64,000 bases of DNA. Origin: Melieria omissa (Eukaryota; Arthropoda; Insecta; Diptera; Ulidiidae). The stretch spans positions 74,664,432 to 74,728,431 of the forward strand of contig OZ020270.1 in NCBI GenBank assembly GCA_963971225.1, given 5' to 3'. Below the pieces are notes generated by a model. It was not told the DNA's origin, did no database searches, and saw only the letters and a list, made by a program, of their open reading frames with translations. Positions within the stretch are counted from its first letter, which is position 1. Each line of letters starts with the position of its first letter. Made by a program: the position numbers and the translations under genes. Below, one piece after another: positions 9,985 to 20,972 of this stretch.

Positions 9985-10320
9985 CCGGATTTAAGTTAAA
10001 TGGGCGGTGTCACGCCCCCTTGTTTAATACCCGCACCATTACCTTTGTCGAAAGATATGATTAATTGGTAGGTTCGTACTTAGTTTCATTGCAGTGCGAC
10101 TTATAATTCAGCAAAATATTTGGGTCGCAAAAAATTTGCCACGCCCATCAAATCTTACCAGTAGAATGACTCATCTATGGGACGACACAATACAAAATTT
10201 CAATGCTGTGCATCTTACAATTTCGAAGATATTCCATTATTAAGATTTGGTTTGTATGGGTGGTGCCACGCCTCTTCGTCCAATACTCGCCCCATTCTCT
10301 CTGTCGAAGGACACGACTAA
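9985..10320. repeat. Dispersed repeat, copy 1
   Basis: The stretch with GGTGTCACGCCCCCTTG, CTTTGTCGAAAGATATGATT, GGTAGGTTCGTAC and AGTAGAATGACTCATCTAT recurs in the same order and spacing at 48870-49040. A partial third copy of its start is at 10260-10318. No ORF. Probably part of an untranslated region of a LINE or a short non-coding transposon; class not resolved. Confidence 0.65.
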
Positions 10321-10324
10321 ATAG

Positions 10325-10649
10325 TAGAATAGAATAGAATAGAATAGAATAGAATAGAATAGAATAGAATAGAATAGAATAGAATAGAATAGAATAGAAT
10401 AGAATAGAATAGAATAGAATAGAATAGAATAGAATAGAATAGAATAGAATAGAATAGAATAGAATAGAATAGAATAGAATAGAATAGAATAGAATAGAAT
10501 AGAATAGAATAGAATAGAATAGAATAGAATAGAATAGAATAGAATAGGATAGAATAGAATAGAATAGAATAGAATAGAATAGAATAGAATAGAATAGAAT
10601 GGAATAGAATAGAATAGAATAGAATAGAATAGAATAGAATAGAATAGAC
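10325..10649. repeat. (AGAAT)n pentanucleotide tract
   Basis: About 65 nearly perfect copies of AGAAT (ATTCT on the minus strand), with a few single-base variants near 10545, 10600 and 10648. Apparent long open frames here (YSILF repeats) are products of the repeat. It starts about 70 bases downstream of the stop codon of the minus-strand LINE ORF at 10723, so it occupies that element's 3' terminus. Confidence 0.97.
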
Positions 10650-10722
10650 TAGAATAGATACGGGAGCCGAGCACCAACTGCCCGAGACACTGCGTCCAAA
10701 GAGAACTATTGTGCCGTATCCC

Positions 10723-11716
10723 TTATTCATTATTGGAGGAGTTCATCTCCCCAATACTGTCCAGGAACTCCTTGATCTTTCCCAGATTAGTTCCAGACAA
10801 CTCATTCGTCTGAATTAGTTCCCTTCCAAGTATACGCTTCCTTGCGTGTAGGAGGGCGGGACACTCGGTTATTATGTGCACGGATGTTTCGTCATCTTCC
10901 ATGCAGAACCTGCATAGTTCGCTATCTGTCAATCCCAGTCGCGCTTTATGCATATTTAGCAGGCAGTGCCCACTCAGGACTCCCGTCATGAACTTAAGCT
11001 CCCTTCTGCTTAGGTCCAGTAGGTATTTAGATTTACCTTCCGAATAGGCCGGAAAGAATAGCTTGGAACAGCGCTGTCCCACCGTATTGGACCATTTCTG
11101 GTTGGCCCGATTTTTTAATTCCTGTTTGACACAATGCCTAAAATGAGCTCTGCTGACACCTATGATCGGCTCAGGTCCATAGGGTCGTTTTGCCGCCCCT
11201 TCCTTTGCCAATCTGTCCGCCTCCTCATTTCCATCGTGCCCACAGTGCGCAGGAACCCAGTGTACTTACTATCACCCGGTTATCCTGTGAAATGTCTTGG
11301 AGAACATTTGCTGTCTCCCAGTTCAGTTTGGAAACAAACGTCGTCGAGCCCAGAGCTTTTATTGCAACCTGGCTGTCGGACATTATGATTATCCTCTTTC
11401 TCCTGACATTGAGAGTCAGTATCTTTCTGGCACACTCATTTATGGCAAAGACCTCAGCCTGGAAGACCGTGGCCGTGTCACCCAGACTGACTGCTAATTG
11501 GAAGCTAGTATTAAATATTCCAGCTCCCGTTCCGCCTTCCGTCTTTGAGCCATCGGTGAACCAGACAATGTCATCGCTCGTGAGACTGATTCTATTAACA
11601 GCCCAGTCTTCCCTGTGCGGTATGTACGTAACGTAGTTTTTCCTAAAGAGGTATCTCGGTGGCATCAGATCCAGAGGCATCCAGAAGCCTCCGTCTCGCC
11701 TCCTATCCTTCAGCAG
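10723..11716 (-). pseudogene. LINE ORF2 C-terminal part: RNase H and Cys/His tail
   Basis: Continuation of ORF2 after the hAT insertion. RNase H motifs: WFTDGSKTEGGTGAG near 11560, AEVFAINE, and SDSQVAIKAL near 11360. A one-base register change near 11262-11275 shifts from this frame into the next, where VPAHCGHDGNEEADRLAKEG completes the RNase H fold. The tail holds CRFCMEDDETSVHIITEC (about 10875-10930), the C-terminal Cys/His motif seen in I/LOA/Jockey LINEs. Stop at 10723. Inactive through frameshift and insertion. Confidence 0.85.
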
Positions 11717-13385
11717 CAGGGGCGTAGCCATATAATTTGTCAACATTTTCAATCACTATGCATCGTATGTATGTACGTTCCCACATTAGCAAAAAGGTCT
11801 TTTCATCTTTAAATATTTAAAAGAATATTAACAAAACCCTTTTTTTTACCGAAACGAATTTGTTTTTTTAATAGTCACGTTTAGGCTTAATGCAGCGATT
11901 TGCATGTTCTAAAAACATGTCTAAAGAGTAGTTTAGTTCGTCGACCGGAATGTCCTTCAGGATGTCGGTACAAGCCTTTTGGGTGGTTTCTACGTTCTAA
12001 AACGCTTTTTTTATCGGCAAATGCATTCTTTGAAAAGGTGAAATTCGCACGGTGCCACATCATGTGAAAACAAAAAAACAGTCAAAACAAGTGTCAATAG
12101 ATGGGATGGCATCCTTCGATAGCCAAATGTTCAGTTAAAATGCAATAAATGTATTCTATTGAGATGCTTTACCTTCGCCTTACTAAAGATGATCCCAGGC
12201 ACTTCCTCTGCTTTTTTGAGTAAAACTCACAATAAATATATACCTAATAATTAAAATTTTTTTCATACTTCAGTATTTAGTATCTTCCTCTGGCGATAGT
12301 TCTTATTTTGAAAAAAGCCTAACTTTAATGATTTATTTTTAGACTGGAAAATATTAGAAGGTTTCTTTCCAGAGGGTTTATTGAACACATAATGAGGTAC
12401 GCAAACAAAATTTATCGTGAGTTTTAATCAAAATGGTAGCGAAAGCGCCTGGGATCACCTAGATACATTTGTATAAAAAATGACGAAATTCAAGTTTAAC
12501 ATGAACGAAATTTCAAAAAATTTTTTTTCATGTTATTGAAAATTACCTTAAAATTTGTTCAAATATTAAACATGAATACAGGTGTCCCTCGTATAACGCG
12601 GTGGTTACGTTCCAGGAAAATTCCGCGTTATGTGATTCGCGTTATAGAGGACTTAACTTTCATATAAATTTTAGGGTGTTCCAAAAAGCTTTTTCAAAAA
12701 TAAAAAAAGGTACTACATTAAAGATGTATGTACATTCCAACTCAAAATCATAATTCATACCTTAATTAAAAAATTAAAAAACATAATGAAAAAAAACTGT
12801 TTTTTTTTTAAATCGCGTTATATCGAAAACGCGTTGTAGAAGTACCGCGTTATACGAGGGACACCTGTATTAAAAAGATCACCCGGGTGGGTATAGGTAA
12901 AGCGAAGGTTAAATCCAATTTCAAGAATTTCAATGAAGATTTTGGCTTATCTTTTATGAATTACCGCGCAGTTTTGATCTACGGTGATCGCGGATTCAGT
13001 TGGCTAACACTTTGGTCATCATTTATGTTCTGACAATCGTTTTTAAATCGCTTTTACCATTTATGAACTCCACCACGGTATAAACAAAAATCACCATAAA
13101 CTTGGTCCATCAATTTAAATGCTTCGGTTAAAGTTTCAACATGTTTAAAACAATAGTTAATATCGGATCTTTGTTCGATGCACATTTTTGTACGATGACA
13201 CAAACATACTTCCACTTCAGATGCAATAACTTTGCTTTCAGTCCTCCAATTTTCATGACATTTTTACTAAAAATCACGGAAAAAATTTAGTTATTTGGAA
13301 AGTTTACTTAAAAAACATGTAATACTAAACTGGCAAACAATTTTTTTAAAACCCCCCCCATGACCAAGTTCTGGCTACGCCCCTG
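11717..13385. mobile_element. Non-autonomous hAT element in the LINE
   Basis: Terminal inverted repeats CAGGGGCGTAGCCA (11717-11730) and TGGCTACGCCCCTG (13372-13385). Exact 8-bp duplication TTCAGCAG at 11709-11716 and 13386-13393, as expected for hAT. Removing the element and one duplication rejoins the LINE ORF2. No long ORF. The minus strand near 13140-13270 resembles part of the fragment at 60622-60765, so both belong to one family. A MITE is nested at 12579-12867. Confidence 0.93.
12579..12867. mobile_element. Pogo/Tigger-like MITE
   Basis: 289 bp with inverted ends CAGGTGTCCCTCGTATAACG / CGTTATACGAGGGACACCTG, flanked by TA at 12577-12578 and 12868-12869. Short, AT-rich and non-coding, as expected of a Tc1/mariner-superfamily MITE; the CAG start suggests the pogo branch. 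It sits inside the hAT element, so it is the younger insertion. Confidence 0.88.
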
Positions 13386-16008
13386 TTCAGCAGCGATAGG
13401 TGACCGATTGCATGTGCATCCCTATGTATGGATCCATTATGCATTAGTCTGTGTGCGCTAATGGTTGCAGCCATTTGCACATTTAGCTCCAGCGGAAGTA
13501 TCCCTAGTATAACATTAAGGGCTGCCGTTTGTGTAGTACTGAGACATCCTGTTATACAGGTATTCGCTAGTATTTGAAGTTTTCCCAGCTTAGTCATAGT
13601 TGTTATTTCCGTGGTTTTCCTCCACCACACTATCGCCCCGTAGGTGATAGTCGGCAGAACTATTAGGGAGTATAAACTCTGAAGCCACTTCGGTCTCAGT
13701 CCCCAATTTTTGCCACAGATTCTTTTGCAACTCCAGAGAGCATTACCTGCTCTCTTGATGATGCGATCAACTTGAGGTTTCCAGTTCAATTTGCTGTCCA
13801 GGATTACCCCTAGATACTTAACTTCCTTCGAGAAGTTCAGTTCCTTTCCAAAGATCATAATCTGTTTTAGGTCAAACTTCCTTTTGAGTGTAAAAGGGAC
13901 TATGACTGTCTTGTCCGGATTCACAGACAGCTTCTGTCTGATGCACCAGTGCTCGACTATCCTCAGCGCGCTCTGATGCAAGTCTGAGACGGTATGCCCA
14001 TCTCTGCCTCTGACCACAATGACTAAATCGTCTGCATATGCGATGACTTCATGTCCCTGCTCTTCCAGAGAGCGGATTAATCCATCAACGACTACAGACC
14101 AGAGCAGTGGAGATAGTACTCCTCCTTGAGGACATCCTCGCGCTGTGCTTGCTGACAGCTCTGCCTCCCCTAAGTTAGACTGAATCACCCTGCTCTCCAG
14201 CATTGATGATATCATCTTATAAGGGTGGCAGGCGTCTGTAGTCCTTCTAGCGCCGTTTCTATCGCTTCGAAGGTTGTGTAGTTGAAAGCCCGTTCTATGT
14301 CCAGGAAACATACTAGACAGATTTCCTTTTCCGCCAGGAACTTCTCAATCTTGCTTACCAGTACCGATAGGGCCGTCTCCGTGGATTTACCTTTCTGGTA
14401 GGCATGTTGGTTCGTGCTCAGGGGATGCTGAGTGAGTATTTCCTCCCTCAGATACCGGTCAACGACCTTTTCCAAGCCTTTAAGCACAAAAGACATCAGG
14501 CTTATTGGCCTGAAAGATTTTGGGTCCTTCTTATCAGCTCTTCCAGGTTTCGGGAGATAGATCACGTTAACTATTCTCCAGGCTTCTGGAATTTACCCAA
14601 AAGCTAAACTACATACGTAGATTTTGGTTAAAATGGGCGTTAGTATCGCCATTCCCTTCTGTAAGAGCGCCGGGAAAATGCCATCTTTTCCCGGCGCCTT
14701 GTAGGGAGAGAATGATTCCAGCGCCCATTTTACTACTGGTGCATTACATGCAGCTTTGGCAGTTTTCCAGTCTTCCCTACCTGGACGATGCACCTGTCCA
14801 GTACTGCCTGTCAGAGGATCACTTATGTATACTGACCCCGGGAAGTGAGTATTGGTGGGTACGACAAGTGTTTCCTTTTCACATTTTGTGGATGTCCCAT
14901 CTCCATCCACTAGTGTTCCTATCGGACAGGATTTTTCCATCGAGAGAACCTTATGAAGCCTGTAGCTGGAGGACAGATCTGATACGTCCTCATAGAACCG
15001 CTTAAAGGATTCTCTCTTGGCCTTCCTGATTTCTTGGTTGTATTTGGTGAGAGTCTGGGAGTAGGTCTGCCAGTCACTACTGCGCTTGGCTCTATTGAAA
15101 AGTTTCCTTACTTCCTTTCTTAGTTTGTTAAGATGACTACTCCACCACGGTGTCTGTTTCCTACAAGTTTTGGTCTTGAGGGGACAGTTTTCTTCATAGG
15201 CATTCAGAACGGAATCTCGAAGAATTTTAGAGGCCCTTTCCAGTCTGTCTATGGTATCTATCCTATTCTCGATTTGAGTTGGGATGTCCTGTCCTAACTG
15301 GAGGCAAGAACTGTCCCAGTCGGTCTGTCGTTTTGGTCTGAATGTAACCACGATTGGCATCTGATACCCTAGTGTGAATCTTATCTGCCTATGATCTGAG
15401 CACGACGGCTCGTCACACACCCGCCAATTACTGACAAGGTCTTTTGTCATCGAGGTTGTCAAGGTCATATCCAAGACTTCCTCTCTGACCCTAGTTACAA
15501 ATGTGGGGCTGTTCCCAATATTGCAAATACTTAAGTCTAAGGAGAGTATATAGTTCAACAGTGACTCACCTCTGGGATTAATGTCCGTGCTCCCCCACAT
15601 GGTGTGATGGGTGTTCGCATCACAGCCCATTACGAGCTCCATGTGGTTGCCCCTAGCATAGGCAATGAGCTGTTCTGCTATTCGGGGTGGACAGTGGTCG
15701 TCGTCTCCAGGGAAGTATGCGGAGGCAATAATGATTTCCCTGGAGTTACCCGCGCATAGATCCGGCGTAACGAAATCTGTTAACGGGAAGAAAGATATGT
15801 TATTAAACACGATGCAGGTCCTGGCTCTGGGTGTTGTTGATTGGCAACATAATACCTTACCTGCCTGAGATAGCCCTCTGACTTGACCGCTGGTACTGGT
15901 CCATGGTTCCTGCACCAGGGCTATACTAGGACCCAAGGTATTGATGGTCCTAGTTAGGACAGCCGCGGCTGCCGACGCTCTATGGAGATTGACTTGTACA
16001 ATCTCCAT
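13386..16008 (-). pseudogene. LINE ORF2: endonuclease and reverse transcriptase
   Basis: Starts at ATG 16008 (MEIVQVNLHRASAAA), two bases after the ORF1 stop. Residues about 1-230 are an APE-type endonuclease (VQEPW, GDDDHCPP, GCDANTHH, CSDHRQIRF). RT follows with KAPGKDGI, then after a frameshift near 14570-14590 YLPKPGRADKKD and FRPISLMS. A second frameshift near 14220-14310 leads to ARGCPQGGVLSPLLW and the catalytic YADD at about 14035. The thumb region runs to 13394, where the hAT duplication interrupts it. The frameshifts leave the copy inactive; domain order and motifs are otherwise intact. Confidence 0.9.
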
Positions 16009-16010
16009 AG

Positions 16011-16978
16011 TTACGCCTGTGGTCCCTTAGTGTGGGAACCCGCACGCTTACCCCCTCTACCCCTCGTCTGCACCCGTTCACTACTGCCCGGAGTATTTGC
16101 AGACTTATCCAACAGGCTCAGTCGTCTGGACGGATTTGCCACTCCAGTCAACCTAGTCTGTCGGACGGGTTTAGCTGAGGTAGGCTTTGCGGGCCCCATC
16201 AATGCCTGTCCTGGCGTCCTGTCACTGGTCCGTTCAGCTGTTGTGTCAGTCCGAATGACGGTTTGCGTCCGTCCGCCCTCGCCAGTGCTTGTGTGCTTGT
16301 GGATGGTCTTTCCTCATTCACCCTAGCGTTTGTCATCTTCTTGTCCGTGCCGCCACTCCTGGTCATAGATGACTTGGTCCCCTGGTCACCTTTAACCCTG
16401 AACTGAACCCTTTCCAACTCAAAGAAGGGAAGGTCCTTCAGCGCAGAGAGTTGCGTAACTGAGGGATCATCGATCCCCTCAGCCAATTCCTCGATGCCTC
16501 GTCGGCGCAGTTCACAATTATCCACCCTGGCATCCTTGGAACCGAATTTGAGGCCAATCAACGGGCAGCTTACGCAGCTCCTCTTTGATAGCCTCCCTCT
16601 ATCGCCCTCTGCTCCTCCAAGTTTAGGTGGACAGCCGGGAATTCGTCCGGCAGAATCCCTACCTTGATTGCTGCGGCAGCCTCAGCAAAGGACGGACTGA
16701 ACTTCGTCCTCTTCGGTGCGGGTTGCGTCGCATCGATTCTGCTGCAGCCATCAGCTTCTACCACCTTCGCCGTCTCAGCCAGGACAGCTTTGAGAGCCTC
16801 CTCGTAGGGCCTTCCTGCCCCCATCAGCTTCCTTAGCCCCTTCTTCTGAGAAGTCGTTAACCGTTTTCTCTTCAGAGAGATGGCCTCGGTAGCTTCTACC
16901 AGCGCAGGGAGGCCCCGCAATGGTGCCCCTCAACGGCCAAAGTTGACGTGGTGGTGGAACTACCTTGTGAACCCTCAC
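16011..16978 (-). pseudogene. LINE ORF1 (gag-like), frame-broken
   Basis: Three partial minus-strand frames together form an ORF1. The first (from about 16978) includes LTTSQKKGLRKLMGAGRPYEE, a helical basic region. A register change near 16565-16572 leads to frame two, running to 16199. The third, basic and proline-rich, ends KGPQA at 16011. The stop lies immediately before the ORF2 ATG, a typical bicistronic LINE arrangement. I see no CCHC knuckle. Assignment rests mainly on position. Confidence 0.65.
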
Positions 16979-17540
16979 TGTTCACCCTACTCCAACCGCT
17001 AGGCAAAGTTTCAGCAGATTGCTTGATCAATGGCGTCAGTCTTTCCGACGTCCATACCATCCGAGGCTTGTGTAAGAGAGCTCATCATCTGGTTCTTGCG
17101 GCCACCTACTCCGACGAGGCTTTTCGGTGGCCGATGCAAATTGTGGGGTCAGGGAGGTCGCCCATGACAGAGCCCCATGCCATGGGAAGTCCAAAATACT
17201 ACCCGAGGTGGACAGGTATCAGGTAGTCTCCGTACTACTACAGCCGGTATACCCCCTGGCTGCAAACCATCCAATGGGCACGGGTCGCATACCACCCTGG
17301 GTTAGGGGGGAAAAGGAGGCAGGGGTTAAAGGGGACTTGGGTATAGGGATGTATAGGAAATTGGGAAGTGACTAGTTAGCCAGCCACCAAGGGTATAGAC
17401 AAGACCGTACCCCGGTGGCTGTTTCCAGCGGCCATCACGAGGAGGTCTAGTCACATTCCGCCAGTTCTTCCCCCAGCGCCAGCTGATCTACCCAGCTGGT
17501 AGTGGAAGAAGAGTAGGCAGGGCCACCAAATAGTAAGTTC
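16979..17540 (-). other. LINE 5' region
   Basis: G/C-rich compared with its surroundings and without a credible ORF. It lies upstream of ORF1 of the minus-strand LINE and would hold its internal promoter. The exact 5' end cannot be fixed; composition changes to AT-rich near 17535. Confidence 0.5.
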
Positions 17541-17762
17541 GTAGTGAATTTAATTGATGTGTGACTTATGGTTCCAAGAATTACAAGAATCGCACAAGTG
17601 CGCTCTTGGCAGGCAATGGAAAAACCTCCAAGCGTGAACGAAAAAACTACCAATTACCGTTCGGATTCGGCGTTAAACTGTGGGGACCCCCTCCCTCCTT
17701 TCCCCATCCGTTTGAAATGTGTGTTGAAAAAAAAAAAACGAGTGTGCTTATGACCACACGAC

Positions 17763-18390
17763 TGAAGTGAAACTTCTTTCCATCTTCTCCATCTGTATGT
17801 ATATATATATATATGTGTGTGTACAATATATACATGTATGTACATACACATATATTAATTTTCTACAAATATTAAAATTTATGTTATGTTTTCATTGGTA
17901 AATTAATATTTTTGCATAGATCTTTTATTTTCGTAAAGAAAAGAAAGTGTGCGCGCGCACTGCTCTCTCTTGCTCCTACACTGTGATACAGACAATAGGC
18001 CTGCAGTGTGCTTAGATATACGGAACGTATTTGGCTATGAGAGGAAGAGAGAAAGAAAATGTGCGCGCGCACTGCTGTCTCTTGCTTATATCCCCCACTC
18101 AACTCCCGTTCGCCTCGCCCGATCACACTTTTCGTAACGCTTACGTCACGCGTTCGCCAGCTTACTCCCCATGCCAAGCGTGCGTAAACCACTCAACTTC
18201 CATTCACCTCGCCCGATCACACTTTTCGTAACGCTTACGCCACGCGTTTGCCAGCTTACTCCCCATGCCAAGCGTGCGTAAACCACTCAACTTCCGTTCG
18301 CCGCGCCCGATCACAATTTTCGTAACGCTTACGTCACGCGTTTGCCAGCTTACTCCCCATGCCAAGCATGCGTAAAGAAGTTTCACTTCA
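17763..18390. mobile_element. TIR element carrying tandem repeats
   Basis: A perfect 17-bp inverted pair, TGAAGTGAAACTTCTTT (17763-17779) and its complement (18374-18390), bounds 628 bp that are absent from the other copy of the surrounding repeat at 56608. No ORF and no clear target duplication, so the superfamily is unknown. It contains a TA/TG microsatellite (about 17795-17850) and two copies of a GTGCGCGCGCACTGCT block (17948 and 18061). Confidence 0.6.
18096..18377. repeat. Three tandem 94-bp repeats
   Basis: Units begin CACTCAAC at 18096, 18190 and 18284, giving an exact 94-bp period with a few substitutions. Each contains CGCCCGATCACA, TTTCGTAACGCTTACG, CACGCG and TACTCCCCATGCCAAGC. 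Spacer-free tandem units exclude a CRISPR array. Confidence 0.93.
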
Positions 18391-18510
18391 AAAACAGTGT
18401 TGCATACGCATTTCAAACGGGTGGAATCAGTGGTATCACAACGGGCCCGTTAAGAGGCCTAAGTGTGTCTCATACAGAGGCAGCCACCGCAACCTAACCT
18501 AACCTATGGT

Positions 18511-20030
18511 TCCAACGTTATCGACTAAGCATTTTCAGAATCCACGGTCAAAAATAACATGGATTTTCCGACCTTTCCAATAGATTTTCCAGAATTTTCT
18601 TTTCGCATAAACCTGAACTGACTCAAGACGAATCCAACAAAGAAAACTTCACTGAAATTGGCTGGTCCGTTTGAGCGTGATTAGATATATAGATAAATGG
18701 GTTTTTGACCGTACTAAATGCGCGCGATTTTACGTATACTTGCGTGTTTTTTGACCCGAGGTTGTTTCACTTTTATTGCTCTAAATAGTAAAGCGGCAAA
18801 AAGCGGCAGATGAGTTTTTGAAGTTAGATAAATAATTGAATAATAAATAACCAGCCTCAATTTCGCAGAGGTTTTTTTTGGTATATTTTTTTTATGCTTG
18901 ATCAAAGTTGAAAAAAAAGGTCGAAATATAGAATTTTCGATCAATCGGTAGATTGAACAAATTTTAAGGGTGAAAAAACCACCAAGTTACCGATTGGTCG
19001 CTTCATTTATATTCAAATCAATCTTAAAGATAACAAAGAAACCAAAAAATACACATTTTTCTCGATGTGAAAAAATTGTCAACTTTTAGCGGCTCTACCT
19101 CCCAAACTAATCCGAATTTAATGAAAGTTATATTTTCGTAATCCCTGGAAAATAAGATGCGTGTATACATTTTATCAAACGCTTTCATGAAAGTTTTGAT
19201 TTTTGCAACGTTTTGCCGGCCGTTGGGCCATAGTGCGTCGTTCAAAATATTAAAATTTTCACACAAAAACACATTCACGAGGAACTGAGAATTTTATAAA
19301 AGTGACATTTCTGTTCATTTTGAATCATTGATAACTGGCTTAGGAACAACTTTTGCTTGTTTTAAAGTAAGAGTATACTTTAAGCGTTAAAGTATGCTTT
19401 AAGTCGACTATGATTGACTTAAAGCCTACTTTATTTAAAAGTAGTTGACTATGTGCCATAGGCTTTAAAAAAAATGGTCACGCCTCTCTGCCACGACCAC
19501 TATGACAAAAATTAACTTTGGTTTACTTTTGTAGGACGTTATGGGTATCTAACGATTCAGCGTTTTAATACAAACTGTGGTAGTGACAAAACTTAGCTAT
19601 TAGCAATTTAGATATCACATGATTATCTCTAAGGCAACCATATGCTTTCAGAGACTGGTCACACCCACCTATAATTCCCGTTATCATTAAAACTTGACTA
19701 TTATATATTACAGTAAAGCAATATGGTTACCAAACGATTTTTTGTTTTACTTACTAGGGTTATGCAAGTTTAGTTACGCGTACCTGGTTTTCTATTAAAG
19801 CGATAAGGTAAATGCGCCTAGTTTCATGTTAGTCCCTAATTTAACATGGAATAATAGGAAAATGTGAGCACTTTTTGAGAAATATATTTTTCAAGACATC
19901 GTCAAATTGTCCCAATTTCATGTCAAGTTCATTAATCAATTTTTGCTATCTAATCTCATTTCTTGATAGCGCATGTATGCATTTTTTTAATAAAATGTAT
20001 TAAGGCCTAAGCAAAGATTTCTTAAGCCTT
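18511..20030. other. AT-rich stretch, no gene
   Basis: No recognisable ORF or RNA gene. A short palindromic stretch around TTTAAAGTA...TACTTTAA lies at 19360-19445. The composition resembles non-coding transposon remnants, but I find no paired ends. Confidence 0.5.
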
Positions 20031-20109
20031 CAAACCAGGGACTTACCTATTATACGTTTTTTAAGGAAATAATTGCAATATACTTAACTGTTACAATGTA
20101 ACATAAATT

Positions 20110-20745
20110 TTATTTGTTGATTATAATTATTATTTGCGACAATTAATTTTTACGTTGCGTAATAACTATTATGAGTAACACATTTTTTTCGTTAATTATT
20201 ATTTTGGGAATTTTTTTCTTTACGTTGCTTCATAACTTTTATTTATGACTTTTTTTATTTACATTACCGATAACTATTTTTTGAGAAACATTTTTTACGT
20301 TGCTTCATAACTTTTATTTATGATTTTTTTGTTATTTAATAACTATTATTTGAAAGACAATTTGTTTTACGTTGCCTCATAACTTTTGTAAAAGAATTTT
20401 TTTTTTTACGTTGCCCTATCACATTTTGACTATGAATTGATTTTGTATTGTTTAGTTGTTGGTGGAAATTAGGTTTCTGCAGTTAATTTACGTTTGTCAA
20501 TTTAAAACAATTAAAGAACAATTCATATCCAAAATGTGGTAATTCAACGTAAAAATTTGGTTTTTTCAAATAATAATTATCGGCAACGTAAATGAAAAAA
20601 TCACAAATAATAGTTGTGAAGCAACGTAAACAAAATGTCTCAAAATAATAGTTATAGGTAACGTAAATTAAAAAAGTCATTAATAAAAGTTATGAAGCAA
20701 TGTAAAAATTAAAAATCGTAAAATAATAATTATCGACAACGAAAA
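20110..20745. repeat. Inverted arrays of ACGTTGCTTCATAACTT units
   Basis: The left half (20150-20450) has several direct copies of a ~60-bp unit containing ACGTTGCTTCATAACTTTTA. The right half (20575-20745) has copies of its reverse complement (GAAGCAACGTAAA, GGCAACGTAAAT). Together they form a long imperfect hairpin with tandem units in each arm, the pattern of a foldback-type element. Terminal ends not determined. Confidence 0.7.
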
Positions 20746-20972
20746 ATATATTTTTTATTTATAAGAGTAAAAAATGTCTTATTGGGAATAATTATTATAA
20801 AGCAATAGTTATACAAATTTCTTAAGGTAGCATGGCACGTTAGAAAGTGAATTTTGAATGCTTTACAAAATTATTTATTGTTCAGCTCCTTTATTATCAA
20901 TTTTTTTGAAAATTTTTTTACAATACACTGAAGGTTTAAGGAACACAAACAAAGCATATTGTCTCTTATATA

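Larger units (their letters stand above)
10650..17540 (-). mobile_element. LOA/I-type non-LTR retrotransposon, interrupted
   Basis: Reading on the minus strand: G/C-rich 5' region (about 17540-16979), ORF1 (16978-16011), ORF2 with endonuclease and RT (16008-13386), a hAT insertion (13385-11717), then the rest of ORF2 with RNase H and a Cys/His tail (11716-10723), and a very short 3' UTR joined to the ATTCT tract. An RNase H after RT is typical of the I/LOA group of LINEs. The 5' end is not resolved to the base. Several frameshifts show that the copy is inactive. Confidence 0.85.
17655..18510. repeat. Dispersed short repeat, copy 1 (interrupted)
   Basis: The blocks TTCGGATTCGGCGTTAAACTG, CATCCGTTTGAAATGTGTGTTG, CATTTCAAACGGGTGGAAT, CACAACGGGCCC and ACAGAGGCAGCCACC occur in the same order at 56608-56812. 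The right end runs into AACCTAACCTAACCTA, which could be a short tandem tail. Probably a SINE-like unit or LINE 3' end. This copy is split by the element at 17763-18390. Confidence 0.6.

Noticed and set aside
10240..10730. Two long minus-strand ORFs made of YSILF repeats
   Set aside because: Pure translation of the AGAAT microsatellite; open in several frames because the unit has no stop in them.
18096..18377. CRISPR-like regular repeats
   Set aside because: Units are contiguous 94-bp tandem copies without spacers, in a eukaryotic transposon context.
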